NCBI RefSeq assembly: GCF_003946555.1
Contig: NZ_RHOO01000015.1
Span: 1-60,013, forward strand
Direction: 5' to 3'
Length of the DNA: 60,013 nt
Source: Companilactobacillus hulinensis
GTDB taxonomy: Bacteria > Bacillota > Bacilli > Lactobacillales > Lactobacillaceae
Shown here: positions 1 to 9,853 of the stretch, one piece after another
How positions within the stretch are numbered: position 1 is the first letter of the stretch
How the letters are laid out: the number at the start of each line of letters is the position of its first letter
The notes under the pieces: generated by a model
Database searches by the model: none
What the model was told of the DNA's origin: nothing
Seen by the model: the letters and a program-made list of their open reading frames with translations, nothing else
Made by a program: the position numbers and the translations under genes

Positions 1-63
1 TTTGCTAAAACGTTGACTTATCAGTGCTTTTGACACGCATTGAAATGTGTTGAAACCCTAAAA

Positions 64-135
64 TTGGGCAAGTAGGGTTCGAACCTACAAATTGCGGATT
101 CAGAGTCCGCTGCCTTACCGTTTGGCGATTGCCCA
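64..135 (-). tRNA. tRNA-Gln (anticodon CUG)
   Basis: On the minus strand this folds as a class I tRNA. The acceptor stem pairs UGGGCAA with UUGCCCA, the T-arm is GUAGG-UUCGAAC-CCUAC, and the anticodon arm is GCGGA-CUCUGAA-UCCGC, which puts CUG at positions 34-36 (reads CAG, Gln). The CCA end is not encoded. No intrinsic terminator is visible in the 63 bases left of it. Confidence 0.9.
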
Positions 136-266
136 TTAACATTAAAAATACTAAACAAAAATAAACATAAAGTCAAGTTAAAATATGTACATATTTTAGT
201 TAAATATGACTTTTATTGTGTTATCTTTATTATGGGAGTGATAAAAAATATTTGTGAGGTGAATAC

Positions 267-593
267 ATGGATAAGGGCGAGATATTAGTAACTACAACTG
301 AGAGTGTTCCTGGAAAAGAATACGAAATTATCGGTGAGGTGTTTGGATTAACAACTCAATCAAAGAATGTCGTTAAAAATATTGGTGCTGGCTTCAAGAA
401 CATCGTTGGTGGTGAAATTAAGGCTTACACTGAGCTACTAACTGAAGCACGTGATATTGCCATCAGTCGTTTGCGCAAAAACGCTGAAGATATGGGTGCC
501 GATGCAGTAGTAATGATGAGATTCGACTCTGATTCTATCAGTGCCGATATGGAAACAGTTGCGGCTTACGGTACCGCAGTAAAATTTAAGTAA
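267..593 (+). CDS. YbjQ/UPF0145 (DUF74) family protein
   Basis: A 108-residue protein of the YbjQ/UPF0145 family, often labelled heavy-metal-binding domain protein; the true function is unknown. The family signatures are the N-terminal '[19 protein letters not shown]' block, the central [11 protein letters not shown] helix and the '[21 protein letters not shown]' helix, followed by the closing strand with AYGTAV. Full length for the family. GTGAGGTG lies a few bases before the ATG. The next gene starts 11 bases after the stop, so the two are probably co-transcribed. No signal peptide or membrane segment is seen. Confidence 0.88.
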   Translation: MDKGEILVTTTESVPGKEYEIIGEVFGLTTQSKNVVKNIGAGFKNIVGGEIKAYTELLTEARDIAISRLRKNAEDMGADAVVMMRFDSDSISADMETVAAYGTAVKFK

Positions 594-604
594 GGTGAGA
601 TTAA

Positions 605-2035
605 ATGTCATTAGATTATAACAAGAGTTCTCTTTCTGCTTGTACGAGTATTTTAATAGGTAAAAAAGCCACAATTGACGGCTCAACTATTATTGGAAGA
701 AATGAAGATGCTATGCCTTCATGGCCAAAGCATTTTATCATTCATGAACACAAGGACTATACAGAAGACCAGCAGTTCGTTTCTAAAGCTAATGATTTTA
801 AGATGGATCTACCTAAAACTCGCTATAAATGTTCAGCTACTCCTGAATGGACTTTCAAAGAAGGCTTATTTGAAGAAGATGGATTCAACGAATTCGGTGT
901 AGGGATGAGTGCAACTGAAAGTGCTTATTCCAATCAGCGTGTTCTAGGCGTTGATCCGCTTGAAAAAAATGGTATCGGTGAAGAAGCCATGATTACAGTG
1001 GTTTTGCCATACGTTAAGACGGCTCGTGAAGGTGTTGAACGTTTGGGCAAAATTATTGAAGAATATGGAACTTGTGAAACAAATGGTGTTCTTTTTTCTG
1101 ATAAGAATGAAGTCTGGTACTTTGAAAATGGTTCAGGCCACTATTGGGTAGCACAGCGCATCCCCGATGATTCTTATGCTGTTGTTGCTAACCAGTTAGC
1201 GATTCAAGAAATCGACTTTGATGATCCAGATCATTTCATGTTCAGAAATGATCTACAAGAATTCGTCAACGATAATAATTTGAATCCAAATCCGAAGGGA
1301 TTCAATTTTAGAAATATTTTTGGAACTCATGATTTATCGGATGAAATTTACAGTACACCACGTGTATGGTGGGGACAACAAAACTTCTCAGGCAAGACAG
1401 ACGAGAGTCCTGAGAGTGAAGATTTGTCTTTCATTAAAAAAGCTGATCGACTATTAAGTGTCGATGATGCTCAAGACTATTTAGCATCACATTATCAAAA
1501 AACTGAGTTTGATCCATTGAATCCAGGTAAGAATAACAAACGTTATCGTCCAATCAGTTTGGCTAAGACGCAAGAGTCACATGTCTTGCAGATTCGTCCT
1601 GATATGGAACCAGAAATTGCCTGTGTTCAGTGGCTTGCTATGGGTGTTGCATCACAAAGTATCTATGTTCCGTTCTATATGGGTATCACTGATACTCCAG
1701 AAGAATATAAGATCGGTGAACTTCCATATGACAGCAAGTCAGCTTATTGGACATACAAGTTGGCTGGTGTGTTGCTAGATGGTCATTACAAGGAATTTGG
1801 CAAGGATTATCAAGCCAAACAAAAAGAAATCAACATTACATTACGCGATCAATTGCGTGATTATGATATGCAAGCTTTAAGTAAAGATTCTGAAGAATTA
1901 CCACAATTTTTGACGGATGCATCTAATAAGATGGCTAAAACATCACTGGATGCATACAAAGAGCTAATTGCTCAACTAATTACGGACTCGACTGATTTTT
2001 CACCTCTGAACTTTAAGACTGATATGAACTTGTAA
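605..2035 (+). CDS. pepD: C69-family dipeptidase (PepD type)
   Basis: A 476-residue peptidase of the C69 (Ntn-hydrolase) family, which cleaves dipeptides in the cytoplasm and takes part in peptide use by lactic acid bacteria. The N-terminal block ACTSILIGKKATIDGST followed by IIGRNEDAMPSW is the family hallmark; Cys13 would be the N-terminal nucleophile after removal of a 12-residue propeptide. The glycine-rich and aromatic block near 'WYFENGSGHYWVAQR' also fits. Length is normal. It has its own AGGTGAG ribosome site and sits 11 bases after the YbjQ-type gene. Substrate specificity cannot be read from the sequence. Confidence 0.9.
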   Translation: MSLDYNKSSLSACTSILIGKKATIDGSTIIGRNEDAMPSWPKHFIIHEHKDYTEDQQFVSKANDFKMDLPKTRYKCSATPEWTFKEGLFEEDGFNEFGVGMSATESAYSNQRVLGVDPLEKNGIGEEAMITVVLPYVKTAREGVERLGKIIEEYGTCETNGVLFSDKNEVWYFENGSGHYWVAQRIPDDSYAVVANQLAIQEIDFDDPDHFMFRNDLQEFVNDNNLNPNPKGFNFRNIFGTHDLSDEIYSTPRVWWGQQNFSGKTDESPESEDLSFIKKADRLLSVDDAQDYLASHYQKTEFDPLNPGKNNKRYRPISLAKTQESHVLQIRPDMEPEIACVQWLAMGVASQSIYVPFYMGITDTPEEYKIGELPYDSKSAYWTYKLAGVLLDGHYKEFGKDYQAKQKEINITLRDQLRDYDMQALSKDSEELPQFLTDASNKMAKTSLDAYKELIAQLITDSTDFSPLNFKTDMNL

Positions 2036-2108
2036 TAGTACATTGAAAATTTAAATTTAGAGAAGGGCGAAGGGATTCGTCCTGGAACCCGTTAAGGGGA
2101 TTAATAAC

Positions 2109-3650
2109 ATGGATGATGGTAATTCGACGAAAAAAACCATTACATTATTTGGATTAATAATGATGATTTTTACGGCGATTTTCGGATTTGCTAATACAAC
2201 AGTTGCTTACGAGCAGATGGGATTAGCAAGTATTATTTGGTACATTTTTGCAGCTGTATTCTTCTTCCTGCCTGCAGGATTTATGATGGCTGAATATGGT
2301 TCTGCTTTTAACGAAGCTAAAGGTGGAATTTATTCTTGGATCGAAGGAGCTGTAGGACCAAAGATTGCCTTCACAGGTACATTTATCTGGCTAGCTTCTT
2401 GGGAAGTTTGGCTAGTTTCAACTTCTACAAAGGTATGGATTCCACTATCAACTTTCTTTGTAGGGCATGATGGTACACAATCGTGGGGCATGCTTGGTTT
2501 GAGTGCAACTCAAGTCATTGGTGTCTTAGGATTGTTTTGGATTATTTTTGTTACATTCTTCGCTAGTTTGGGAATGGACAAAATTTCTAAGGTTTCATCG
2601 ATCGGTGGTATTTTAACTATCGCATTGAACGGTATTTTCTTCCTATTGAGTTTGATTCTATTGTTTACAACAGGATTCCACTCAGCTGAGCCAATTACTG
2701 GATTGGATACATTTATTCATTCAGCTAACCCAGCCTTTGCATCACCAATTGGTATGATTTCATTCGTTGTTTATGCGATTTTCGCATACGGTGGTATGGA
2801 ATCAGTTGGTGCTGTTACTGATAGTATGAAGAACCCTAAACGTGATTTCCCACGTGGTGTTTTGATTTCCGCTGGTGTTATCGCTGTTACATACTCACTA
2901 ACAATTCTTATGTGGGGTATTAGTACTAACTGGAACCAAATTCTTGGTAAGTCTAGTGTTAACTTGGGTAATATTACTTATGTTATGATGAGCAACTTAG
3001 GCTACCAATTCGCTGATAGTATTGGCTGGAGTCATGCTGCAGCTATTACAACTGGTGAGTGGTTAGCTAGATTCACTGGTTTTGATATGTTTATTCTATA
3101 CATGGGTTCATTCTTTGTTTTGGTTTATTCACCATTGAAGTCATTTATTATGGGTACACCAAAGGACTTCTGGCCAGAACGTGTAACTAAGTTGAATAAA
3201 CATGGTATGCCAGCTAACGCAATGTGGATGCAAGCTGGATTCGTTGGGGTCATGATTTTGCTTATTGCCTTTGGTGGTAGAGATGCCAAGCAATTGTACA
3301 ATGTCTTAACATTGATGGCTAACGTTTCAACAACTATTCCATACTTGTTCTTGGTTGGTGCTTATCCGTTCTTTAATAGAAATGATAAGATTGAGAAACC
3401 ATATCTGTTCTATAAGAATAAGACCGCTATGTGGACTGTATCTATCATTTCGTTCACTGTCTTGGCATTAGCTGTTATCTTTACCGTAGTTCAACCAATC
3501 CTTGAACATGCGTACTCAGATGCCTTCTGGACTATTATTGGACCAGTTGTCTTCGGTGCTATCGCATTGATTCTATATGGTAACTATGATCGTAAACAAA
3601 AAGCTAAAAAGGCTAAAGAAGACGATGATGAAGATTCAGTATTAAATTAA
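2109..3650 (+). CDS. APC-superfamily amino acid permease, YjeM-like
   Basis: A 513-residue integral membrane protein with about 12 to 13 hydrophobic segments. It belongs to the APC superfamily, in the group that holds YjeM and glutamate/GABA-type exchangers: the N-terminal FGLIMMIFTAIFGFANT segment, the FMMAEYGSAF and GGIYSWIEGAVGPK motifs and the GGMESVGAVTDSMKNPKRDFPRG loop are typical. The substrate is unknown. An AAGGGGA site precedes the ATG. It follows the dipeptidase by 73 bases, so peptide cleavage and amino acid exchange may be linked, which is an inference. The C-terminal tail is charged (Lys then Asp/Glu). A strong terminator follows. Confidence 0.88.
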   Translation: MDDGNSTKKTITLFGLIMMIFTAIFGFANTTVAYEQMGLASIIWYIFAAVFFFLPAGFMMAEYGSAFNEAKGGIYSWIEGAVGPKIAFTGTFIWLASWEVWLVSTSTKVWIPLSTFFVGHDGTQSWGMLGLSATQVIGVLGLFWIIFVTFFASLGMDKISKVSSIGGILTIALNGIFFLLSLILLFTTGFHSAEPITGLDTFIHSANPAFASPIGMISFVVYAIFAYGGMESVGAVTDSMKNPKRDFPRGVLISAGVIAVTYSLTILMWGISTNWNQILGKSSVNLGNITYVMMSNLGYQFADSIGWSHAAAITTGEWLARFTGFDMFILYMGSFFVLVYSPLKSFIMGTPKDFWPERVTKLNKHGMPANAMWMQAGFVGVMILLIAFGGRDAKQLYNVLTLMANVSTTIPYLFLVGAYPFFNRNDKIEKPYLFYKNKTAMWTVSIISFTVLALAVIFTVVQPILEHAYSDAFWTIIGPVVFGAIALILYGNYDRKQKAKKAKEDDDEDSVLN

Positions 3651-3659
3651 CAAAAAAAT

Positions 3660-3695
3660 AAAGGACAAAACTCGATTTGAGTTTTGTCCTTTTTG
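3660..3695. terminator. bidirectional intrinsic terminator between permease and glyA
   Basis: A 14-bp stem (3660-3673 with 3679-3692) around a 5-base loop, with A-rich and T-rich flanks, so it can serve both convergent genes. Confidence 0.88.
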
Positions 3696-3707
3696 ATTTG
3701 TTTTGAA

Positions 3708-4937
3708 TTATTTAATTGGGTGTTTGTCTGTAAGAGCTTTGGTACGTGCATCCAATTCTTTAAGCTTATCAGCATCTTCGTGATACTTGATTGCTTCAAC
3801 AATGATGTGTGCAACTTCACGACAATCATCTTCATCAAATCCACGACTTGTGATTGCAGGTGTTCCAAGACGTAGTCCTGATGTGTACTTAGGAGGCAAT
3901 GGATCGTTTGGAATTGCTTCCTTGTTTGATGTGATATGGATTGAGTCCAACATGTCTTGAACTTCCATACCATTCATATCTGTGCCTGTTAGAACGACGT
4001 TTAGAAGGTGATTGTCTGTTCCACCAGTAAGGACTGATAAGTCTTCTGAGTCGTTAATAACCTCTGCCATAGCAGCAGCGTTCTTAACAACTTGTTCCAT
4101 ATAATCCTTGAATTGCGGTTGCAAGTCTTCACCGAAAGCAACAGCCTTAGCAGCAATGACGTGTTCCAATGGTCCACCTTGTGTACCAGGGAAGATAGCT
4201 GAATTGATTTTCTTGCCAAGTTCTGGCTTAGCGAAGATCATACCACCACGAGGTCCTCTAAGAGTCTTGTGAGTAGTAGTAGTTACGATATCAGCTACAC
4301 CGATTGGAGTTGGATGTAATCCGACTGCAACTAATCCAGCAATATGTGCCATATCAACCATCAATAGAGCATCAACTGAATCAGCGATTGCTCTGAACTT
4401 CTTGAAGTCAATGATACGACTGTATGCTGAAGCACCAGCAACGATGAGTTTTGGTTGAACTTCTTCAGCAATTTTTTGTACGTCATCATAGTCAATGAAT
4501 CCTTCATCGTTAACGCCATATGAATGGAATTGATACATTTTACCTGAGAAGTTAACTTTTGAGCCATGTGTTAGATGTCCACCAGCATTAAGATCCATAC
4601 CTAGTACTGAGTCACCAGGTTTTAGAACAGCTTGGTAGGCAGCGGCATTAGCTTGTGAACCTGAATGTGGTTGAACATTGACATATTCAGCACCGAATAA
4701 TTTCTTGGCACGTTCAATTGCCAAAGTTTCAATTTGGTCGATGTATTCACAACCACCATAATAACGTTTGCCAGGATAACCTTCAGCATATTTGTTTGTT
4801 AGAACAGAGCCTTGAGCTTTTCTAACGTTATCTGAGACAATATTTTCAGAAGCAATCAATTCGATATTACGATTTTGACGTTCTTCCTCTTTTTCAATTA
4901 AATCAAAAATTTCTTTATCACCTGAGCTATATTGCAT
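3708..4937 (-). CDS. glyA: serine hydroxymethyltransferase
   Basis: A 409-residue PLP enzyme interconverting serine and glycine with tetrahydrofolate/5,10-methylene-THF; it is the main source of one-carbon units. The PLP lysine is Lys224 in [26 protein letters not shown] (residues 91-101) is the substrate/PLP region and [10 protein letters not shown] (53-62) contacts serine. Full length. AAGGAG is placed well ahead of the ATG. It is monocistronic: a terminator lies downstream, and the nuclease gene ends just behind it on the same strand. Confidence 0.97.
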   Translation of the reverse strand: MQYSSGDKEIFDLIEKEEERQNRNIELIASENIVSDNVRKAQGSVLTNKYAEGYPGKRYYGGCEYIDQIETLAIERAKKLFGAEYVNVQPHSGSQANAAAYQAVLKPGDSVLGMDLNAGGHLTHGSKVNFSGKMYQFHSYGVNDEGFIDYDDVQKIAEEVQPKLIVAGASAYSRIIDFKKFRAIADSVDALLMVDMAHIAGLVAVGLHPTPIGVADIVTTTTHKTLRGPRGGMIFAKPELGKKINSAIFPGTQGGPLEHVIAAKAVAFGEDLQPQFKDYMEQVVKNAAAMAEVINDSEDLSVLTGGTDNHLLNVVLTGTDMNGMEVQDMLDSIHITSNKEAIPNDPLPPKYTSGLRLGTPAITSRGFDEDDCREVAHIIVEAIKYHEDADKLKELDARTKALTDKHPIK

Positions 4938-4950
4938 TCAAAGCATCTCC

Positions 4951-5757
4951 TTAATTGTTATTGACCACACTAGTACCATCAGAATAATTGATTGTTACGC
5001 CACTTTCGATGTTAAAAATATAAACATTGAATGAAACTTGACCATCCGCAGTTCCTTGATTATTCATCGATTCAGCCATCATTTGAACTCCTCTGGCAAC
5101 CAGCTCGTTGCCACGATAGATAGGCTTAACTCGATATCTAATATAATTATCTGGATTCTGCTTCAGGTAGTAAGCTATATCGTTCTCATGTTTCAACATT
5201 TCTGGTGAATTCAATGAACGTGTTCCGGTCATCAAGTTCTTTGGGTTGTTATTTTGACCAGTAAGTTGATAGCCAATTAAATGAGAGCGATTATACAACC
5301 AGCCTGTTTTGAGTTTCTTGTTATGCCAGCCAGTTGGATTAACGTATAGAGGTTCACGTTTTGCGGTTGGCATTAGACTCTTACTAAGCAAAGCATCAGC
5401 TTGAATAGCTCGGTTGAGATTATCAAGATTAGCGAAGCTTTGCCAAGCTCCATTCTGAACATTTAGATCTGAACTGGTAAAAGTAGGTTTATTATTATTA
5501 ACTTCGATTTCTTGATCATTCTGGTAATTCAATTTAGAAAGATCAGTTGATGAATTGGTGGTTGTTTTGACGGTTTGCCTAGGATTGTCTCCAGTAGGAG
5601 TTTTTCCTTGGTAACTTTCATAAACACCTGATCCACCAACGACGACTAACAATAATCCTAATGAGACTAGTCGACGATGAATCCGTTTTTTCGGTTTCGT
5701 CATAAATGTGGTAAATAGTACAATGACCCCAAGTAGGATCAGTAAAAACATATACAT
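4951..5757 (-). CDS. membrane-anchored DNA/RNA non-specific endonuclease (EndA/NucA type)
   Basis: A 268-residue predicted nuclease. I chose the ATG at 5757 rather than the upstream TTG at 5772, because GAGGGGAA lies just before this ATG and would be inside the longer reading. Two hydrophobic segments come first (about residues 3-18 and 33-45), then an Asn/Thr-rich linker, then the nuclease domain. That domain has the NRSHLIGYQL motif (about 156-165), the EndA-like variant of DRGH, followed by NNNPKNLMTGTRSLN, which carries the metal-binding Asn. Streptococcal EndA relatives are surface nucleases used in DNA uptake or eDNA degradation; the role here is inferred. Confidence 0.87.
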   Translation of the reverse strand: MYMFLLILLGVIVLFTTFMTKPKKRIHRRLVSLGLLLVVVGGSGVYESYQGKTPTGDNPRQTVKTTTNSSTDLSKLNYQNDQEIEVNNNKPTFTSSDLNVQNGAWQSFANLDNLNRAIQADALLSKSLMPTAKREPLYVNPTGWHNKKLKTGWLYNRSHLIGYQLTGQNNNPKNLMTGTRSLNSPEMLKHENDIAYYLKQNPDNYIRYRVKPIYRGNELVARGVQMMAESMNNQGTADGQVSFNVYIFNIESGVTINYSDGTSVVNNN

Positions 5758-5870
5758 AAAAATTCCCCTCAACTCAAAGATTTATAAAAAATCTTCAACT
5801 GTTATTTTATCATATGACTAGCTTATTTCTCAGCCATAAGATTAGTAATTACTAATTTGATAATTACAAT

Positions 5871-5900
5871 AAAAAAGATTCAATCAAATTTGATTGAATC
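5871..5900 (-). terminator. intrinsic terminator after htpX
   Basis: A perfect 12-bp inverted repeat (GATTCAATCAAA with its complement, no spacer) directly after the htpX stop; on the minus strand it is followed by TTTTTTATTG. Confidence 0.85.
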
Positions 5901-6824
5901 CTACATAAATGACTTTTTGAGTGCAGCTATTCGATCATCCAATGGTGGGTGAGTATCAAATAGATGTACAAAGTGTTTCTTTTTCTTCATTGGATCGTCA
6001 ATGTATAATGCGGCACTAGCTTCATCAACCTTTTTCATTGGTTTTGTACTAGCTTTAAGTTTTTCCAAAGCATTGATCAATCCTTGTGGATTACGAGTCA
6101 GCTCAGCACCAGATACATCAGCTAGATATTCACGATTTCTCGATATTGCCAGTTGTACTAAACTAGCAATAAATGGTCCGAGAATCATGAACAGAATACC
6201 GATCAACCATAATACCAATCTAATTGCTACCCATGATCCGCCACCGTTATTATTTCTGTCACGGTCATCGTCAAATGGCAACACAAAACGGTAAGCATTA
6301 CCGATCATGTAGCTCAAAAAGACAATAGCAGATGACAGTGCGATGGATATGGTTGAAACACGGATATCATAGTTCTTTACGTGCGATATTTCGTGTGCCA
6401 GAACTCCCTCTAATTCCTCTCGATTCATCATCTTATATAATCCAGTAGTGACAGCAACAGCTGCATGCTCTGGGTCACGTCCGGTGGCAAATGCGTTTGG
6501 TGAGTCATCCTGAATGATGTAGATATCAGGGAAAGGGATATCAGCAACCATGGTCAAATCTTCAACTATGTGCCAGAGATCCGGTGCTTCTTCAGCAGAG
6601 TTGACCTTTTTGGCACCATTCATCTGCATCACGATATTGGTTGATTGGAAGTATGTTATCAGTGTATAAATCACGGCAACAACAAGTGTGATTATTAAGC
6701 CACCCCAGATATTGTCCATGAAAAAGTCTCCGATGAAACTTCCAATACCAGCCAAAATAATGAAGAAAATAGTAAAAATCAAATAAGTTTTACGCTTATT
6801 TTTGTCAATTTGCTGATATATCAT
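5901..6824 (-). CDS. htpX: membrane zinc metalloprotease HtpX
   Basis: A 307-residue M48-family protease for quality control of membrane proteins. Two N-terminal transmembrane segments (about 15-33 and 40-58), the zinc-binding HEISH at 144-148, and two later hydrophobic hairpins flanking an Asp/Asn-rich loop (DDDRDRNNNGGGS) match the family. The third ligand is expected in the downstream 'NREYLADVSGAELT' segment (Glu of REYLAD). It lies 10 bases after lemA in a two-gene operon, a common pairing in Firmicutes. Confidence 0.95.
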   Translation of the reverse strand: MIYQQIDKNKRKTYLIFTIFFIILAGIGSFIGDFFMDNIWGGLIITLVVAVIYTLITYFQSTNIVMQMNGAKKVNSAEEAPDLWHIVEDLTMVADIPFPDIYIIQDDSPNAFATGRDPEHAAVAVTTGLYKMMNREELEGVLAHEISHVKNYDIRVSTISIALSSAIVFLSYMIGNAYRFVLPFDDDRDRNNNGGGSWVAIRLVLWLIGILFMILGPFIASLVQLAISRNREYLADVSGAELTRNPQGLINALEKLKASTKPMKKVDEASAALYIDDPMKKKKHFVHLFDTHPPLDDRIAALKKSFM

Positions 6825-6834
6825 AATTTAGCTC

Positions 6835-7383
6835 CTAGAATTTAACTTTAGGTGCTTCTTTTTCTGCTTCAGGAATTTGTAAGAATTCCATTTCTTTGAA
6901 TCCATGAATCTTGGCAATGATATTTCTTGGGAATGTTTGGATTGCTGTATCGTATGCCTGAACTTGGCTGTTGTATGCTTGACGTGCATATGCAACTTTA
7001 TTTTCAGTATTTGATAATTCTTCCATTAACTTACCGAATTCTTGATTAGCTTTTAAGTCAGGATAATTTTCGGCTAAAGCGAAAACTTGTCTTAAAACTC
7101 CAGTAAGTTGATTATCAGCATCAACTTTGTCTTGTAATGAATCGGCATTTGTGACATTATTTCTTAATTCGACAACTTTAGAAAGTGTTTCCTTTTCATG
7201 AGTTGCGTATCCCTTAACAGTTTCAACTAAGTTAGGGATCAAATCAGTACGACGTTTCAATTGAACATCAATTTGTGAACTGAATTCACGGGCACGGTTA
7301 CGATATTTAACTAGACCGTTATATAGACCGGCGTATATGAATGCCAATAAAATGACAACTACGACAATAATTATTGTGGACAT
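6835..7383 (-). CDS. lemA: LemA family protein
   Basis: A 182-residue protein with one N-terminal transmembrane segment (residues 3-23) and a helical outside or cytoplasmic bundle. Family marks are YNGLVKYRNRAREFSSQIDVQ, LKRRTDLIPNLVETVKGYATHE and the FPRNIIAKIHGF segment near the C terminus. Function is poorly defined; conserved pairing with htpX suggests a shared role at the membrane. AAGGAG precedes the ATG. The 183-bp spacer to the divergent serine hydrolase must hold both promoters, but I see no strong consensus box. Confidence 0.94.
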   Translation of the reverse strand: MSTIIIVVVVILLAFIYAGLYNGLVKYRNRAREFSSQIDVQLKRRTDLIPNLVETVKGYATHEKETLSKVVELRNNVTNADSLQDKVDADNQLTGVLRQVFALAENYPDLKANQEFGKLMEELSNTENKVAYARQAYNSQVQAYDTAIQTFPRNIIAKIHGFKEMEFLQIPEAEKEAPKVKF

Positions 7384-7566
7384 AGGTTTCTCCTTTGAGT
7401 TTTATTATGGTAATTCTACCATATATGCATAGAGTAGCCTAAATTTCCACTTACTGGACAAATTGGATATTCAGGGGTCGATTACTATTTGTATTATTTA
7501 AAATAATTTATAATTTAGTTCATAAAAGAAATTTATTTATGGATATTTTCTTGAGAGGATCAGCTT

Positions 7567-8685
7567 ATGAAAAATAAAATTAAAGTTGTGTTAATTTCTT
7601 TTCTTTGTGTAATTTTACTATTACCAACTTTACCATTTGATGTAATTAGTGCGGATGATACTACTGGGACAAACGGTACAACAGAGGCTACAGATGAAAT
7701 GGATCAGGCTGATTTTGACAAGACGGTCACAGCGCTGCTAATGGGCAAAAACTTTTCTGGAACGATTTTGGTAATGAGAAAAGGGAAGGTTCTGTATGAA
7801 AATAGCATGGGATATTCTAATTATGCTAAAGGCAAATTCAATACAGAACATACGTCATACGAAATCGACTCTGTTCAAAAGGCTCTGACTGCAGCGATGA
7901 TCATGAAACAAGTTGAAAAGGGAAAATTATCTCTTAATGATAAGCTCCATAAGTTCTATCCAGAGATAAAGGGCAGCAAGAAGATTACTATCAGACAAAT
8001 GTTAGATATGACTTCAGGACTTATGATGCCGACTCAAATTGGTCCCAATCAAGTTATGTCAGATGATAATATTCTGAAAGCTGATATTGAAAAGCTTCAT
8101 TTTTCCAACGCTTATTACAATAGATGGCTTTATTCACCGATAAACTTTAATTTATTAAGTGGAATTCTTGAAAAGGTGACTGGTAAATCCTATCGTTACA
8201 TGTTCACGAAGACATATATTAAAAAGCTCCATTTGAAACACACTATTTTTGCTTATGACAAATCTCCTCATATTGATAAAGCTGCTGGCTATAGTAATAT
8301 TGATCCGCTATCTGCCAAAGCTGATTATCGCAATGCATTCAGAACTAATAAGTTCTACACTTATGATGAATTGGGAACTGGACAGGTGTATATGAGTGCT
8401 GAAGATTTGTATAAGGCAGAGAATTATATAGTTGCTGGTAAGATGTTGACTAAGAAGTCTCGAAAAGAATTGTTCAAGTCTGGTAGCAAGAGCTCATATG
8501 GCGGTGGATTTTATAATCGTAAACATAAAAAGTTTGCCAATGGATGGGGCTACGGATTCCAGTCAGTGATCCACATATCTAACGACGGCAAAGACTCAGT
8601 TGTAGTGTTGGAAAATTACCAACGTTTAGCAGCTGATATCAAGCCAACTGTTGTCCAAATATATAATATGTTAAATAATTATTAG
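7567..8685 (+). CDS. exported serine hydrolase, beta-lactamase/PBP4*-like
   Basis: A 372-residue class C beta-lactamase-fold hydrolase (beta-lactamase, DD-peptidase or esterase type). It has a signal peptide: Lys-rich start, hydrophobic core to about residue 28, probable cleavage near ISA-DD. The catalytic SxxK is SVQK (Ser102, Lys105), and YSPINFNLL carries the second motif as Tyr-Ser-Pro instead of a plain YxN. Basic C-terminal half. Divergent from lemA and followed by its own terminator, so probably a single-gene unit. The substrate is unknown; resistance to beta-lactams should not be assumed. Confidence 0.86.
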   Translation: MKNKIKVVLISFLCVILLLPTLPFDVISADDTTGTNGTTEATDEMDQADFDKTVTALLMGKNFSGTILVMRKGKVLYENSMGYSNYAKGKFNTEHTSYEIDSVQKALTAAMIMKQVEKGKLSLNDKLHKFYPEIKGSKKITIRQMLDMTSGLMMPTQIGPNQVMSDDNILKADIEKLHFSNAYYNRWLYSPINFNLLSGILEKVTGKSYRYMFTKTYIKKLHLKHTIFAYDKSPHIDKAAGYSNIDPLSAKADYRNAFRTNKFYTYDELGTGQVYMSAEDLYKAENYIVAGKMLTKKSRKELFKSGSKSSYGGGFYNRKHKKFANGWGYGFQSVIHISNDGKDSVVVLENYQRLAADIKPTVVQIYNMLNNY

Positions 8686-8717
8686 CTATTTATAGTTGAA
8701 ACGTGTATTATTAGTTG

Positions 8718-8736
8718 TGCAGGTAGCCTACCTGCA
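8718..8736. repeat. short perfect inverted repeat (8-bp arms)
   Basis: TGCAGGTA and TACCTGCA separated by three bases, in the spacer after the serine hydrolase. No T-run follows. A larger imperfect stem (ggtaactctata with its complement) lies just after it at 8743-8781. Confidence 0.5.
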
Positions 8737-8785
8737 AAAACGGGTAACTCTATACATTCCAAAGATTTCTATAGAGTTACCTCAT

Positions 8786-8824
8786 AAGTTCCTTTGCCAC
8801 GGATTGGTGAAGGAACTTTTTTTG
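8786..8824 (+). terminator. intrinsic terminator after the serine hydrolase
   Basis: A 9-bp stem (AAGTTCCTT at 8786-8794 with AAGGAACTT at 8810-8818) followed by a T-run. Confidence 0.8.
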
Positions 8825-8872
8825 TGCATTTTTTTATTGTGAAGTAATCTAGATATAAGGAGGATTTTATTA

Positions 8873-9697
8873 ATGTATAAATTAAATGATGGTCAAATGA
8901 TTCCTGAAATTGGTTTCGGAACATACATGTTGAATGGGAATAAAGGTGCTCAAAGTATTGTTTCAGCAATTAATAACGGTTATCGAATGATCGATACTGC
9001 CTATAATTACGAGAATGAAGGCGCAGTTGGTGAGGCAATCAGCAGAACTTCGATTCCAAGAACTGAATTAACAGTAACGTCTAAGTTACCAGGTCGCTAC
9101 TATAAGCATGATGATGCCATTGATGCCATTCAAGAATCGTTGTATCGTGCACATCTTGATTACTTCGACTTATATCTATTACATTGGCCTAATCCAAAGC
9201 GTGATATGTATGTTGAGGCATGGGAAACTTTGATTGAAGCACAAAAATTTGGATTAGTTAAGTCAATTGGAGTATGCAATTTCTTGCCAGAGCATCTTGA
9301 TAGATTGGAGAAGGAAACTGGAGTGATTCCTGCTATTAATCAAATTGAGTTACATCCATACTTCAATCAAAAAGAAATGCGTGATTATGATACCCAACAT
9401 GGAATTGTCACGATGGATTGGAGTCCACTTGGTCGAGCAAGCTCTGTCTTGAAAGATCCATTATTAATTGAACTTGCTAAAAAGTACAATAAGTCCGTTG
9501 GTCAAATTATTTTGGGATGGGAACACCAAATCGATACTTTACCAATTCCTAAATCTGCTAATGCAGTTAGGCAAATGGATAATATTGATATTTTTGACTT
9601 TGAAATTTCGAATGATGATATTAAAAAAATCAATTCTTTAACAAAAGTAGACGGTCGTGTGAAAAATCAAGATCCTGCTGAATATGAAGAATTCTAA
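8873..9697 (+). CDS. aldo/keto reductase (2,5-diketo-D-gluconate reductase-like)
   Basis: A 274-residue NAD(P)H-dependent carbonyl reductase with a TIM-barrel fold. The full catalytic tetrad is visible: Asp41 and Tyr46 in DTAYNYENEG, Lys71 in VTSKLPG and His104 in LYLLHWPNP. The C-terminal LPIPKSANAVRQMDN segment binds the cofactor phosphate. AAGGAGGATTTTATTA precedes the ATG. It is bounded by terminators on both sides and is probably monocistronic. The natural substrate cannot be deduced. Confidence 0.93.
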   Translation: MYKLNDGQMIPEIGFGTYMLNGNKGAQSIVSAINNGYRMIDTAYNYENEGAVGEAISRTSIPRTELTVTSKLPGRYYKHDDAIDAIQESLYRAHLDYFDLYLLHWPNPKRDMYVEAWETLIEAQKFGLVKSIGVCNFLPEHLDRLEKETGVIPAINQIELHPYFNQKEMRDYDTQHGIVTMDWSPLGRASSVLKDPLLIELAKKYNKSVGQIILGWEHQIDTLPIPKSANAVRQMDNIDIFDFEISNDDIKKINSLTKVDGRVKNQDPAEYEEF

Positions 9698-9745
9698 TCT
9701 AGTTATTTTATATAAAATGGCTTTTTATAAAATTTGGTTTTTTTT

Positions 9746-9779
9746 AAGCACGGAGTTAATGCCCAACTTCGTGCTTTTT
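9746..9779 (+). terminator. intrinsic terminator after the aldo/keto reductase
   Basis: A 12-bp stem with one G-U pair (9746-9757 with 9765-9776) and a 7-base loop, followed by T-rich sequence. Confidence 0.85.
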
Positions 9780-9853
9780 GTGTATTAAAATTGAATATCA
9801 AAAAATAGTAAATAATAATTCAAAAATAGAAACAGAAAATTGCTATATTTTTA

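Noticed and set aside
1-63. Possible attachment site of a second element next to tRNA-Gln
   Set aside because: The sequence after the tRNA has short inverted pieces, but the window ends and no matching tRNA end repeat is visible.
438-686. 82-codon minus-strand frame across the YbjQ-type gene
   Set aside because: Antisense shadow of two well-supported genes.
7567-8685. Beta-lactam resistance gene
   Set aside because: The fold is shared by peptidases and esterases; the motifs do not show true beta-lactamase specificity.
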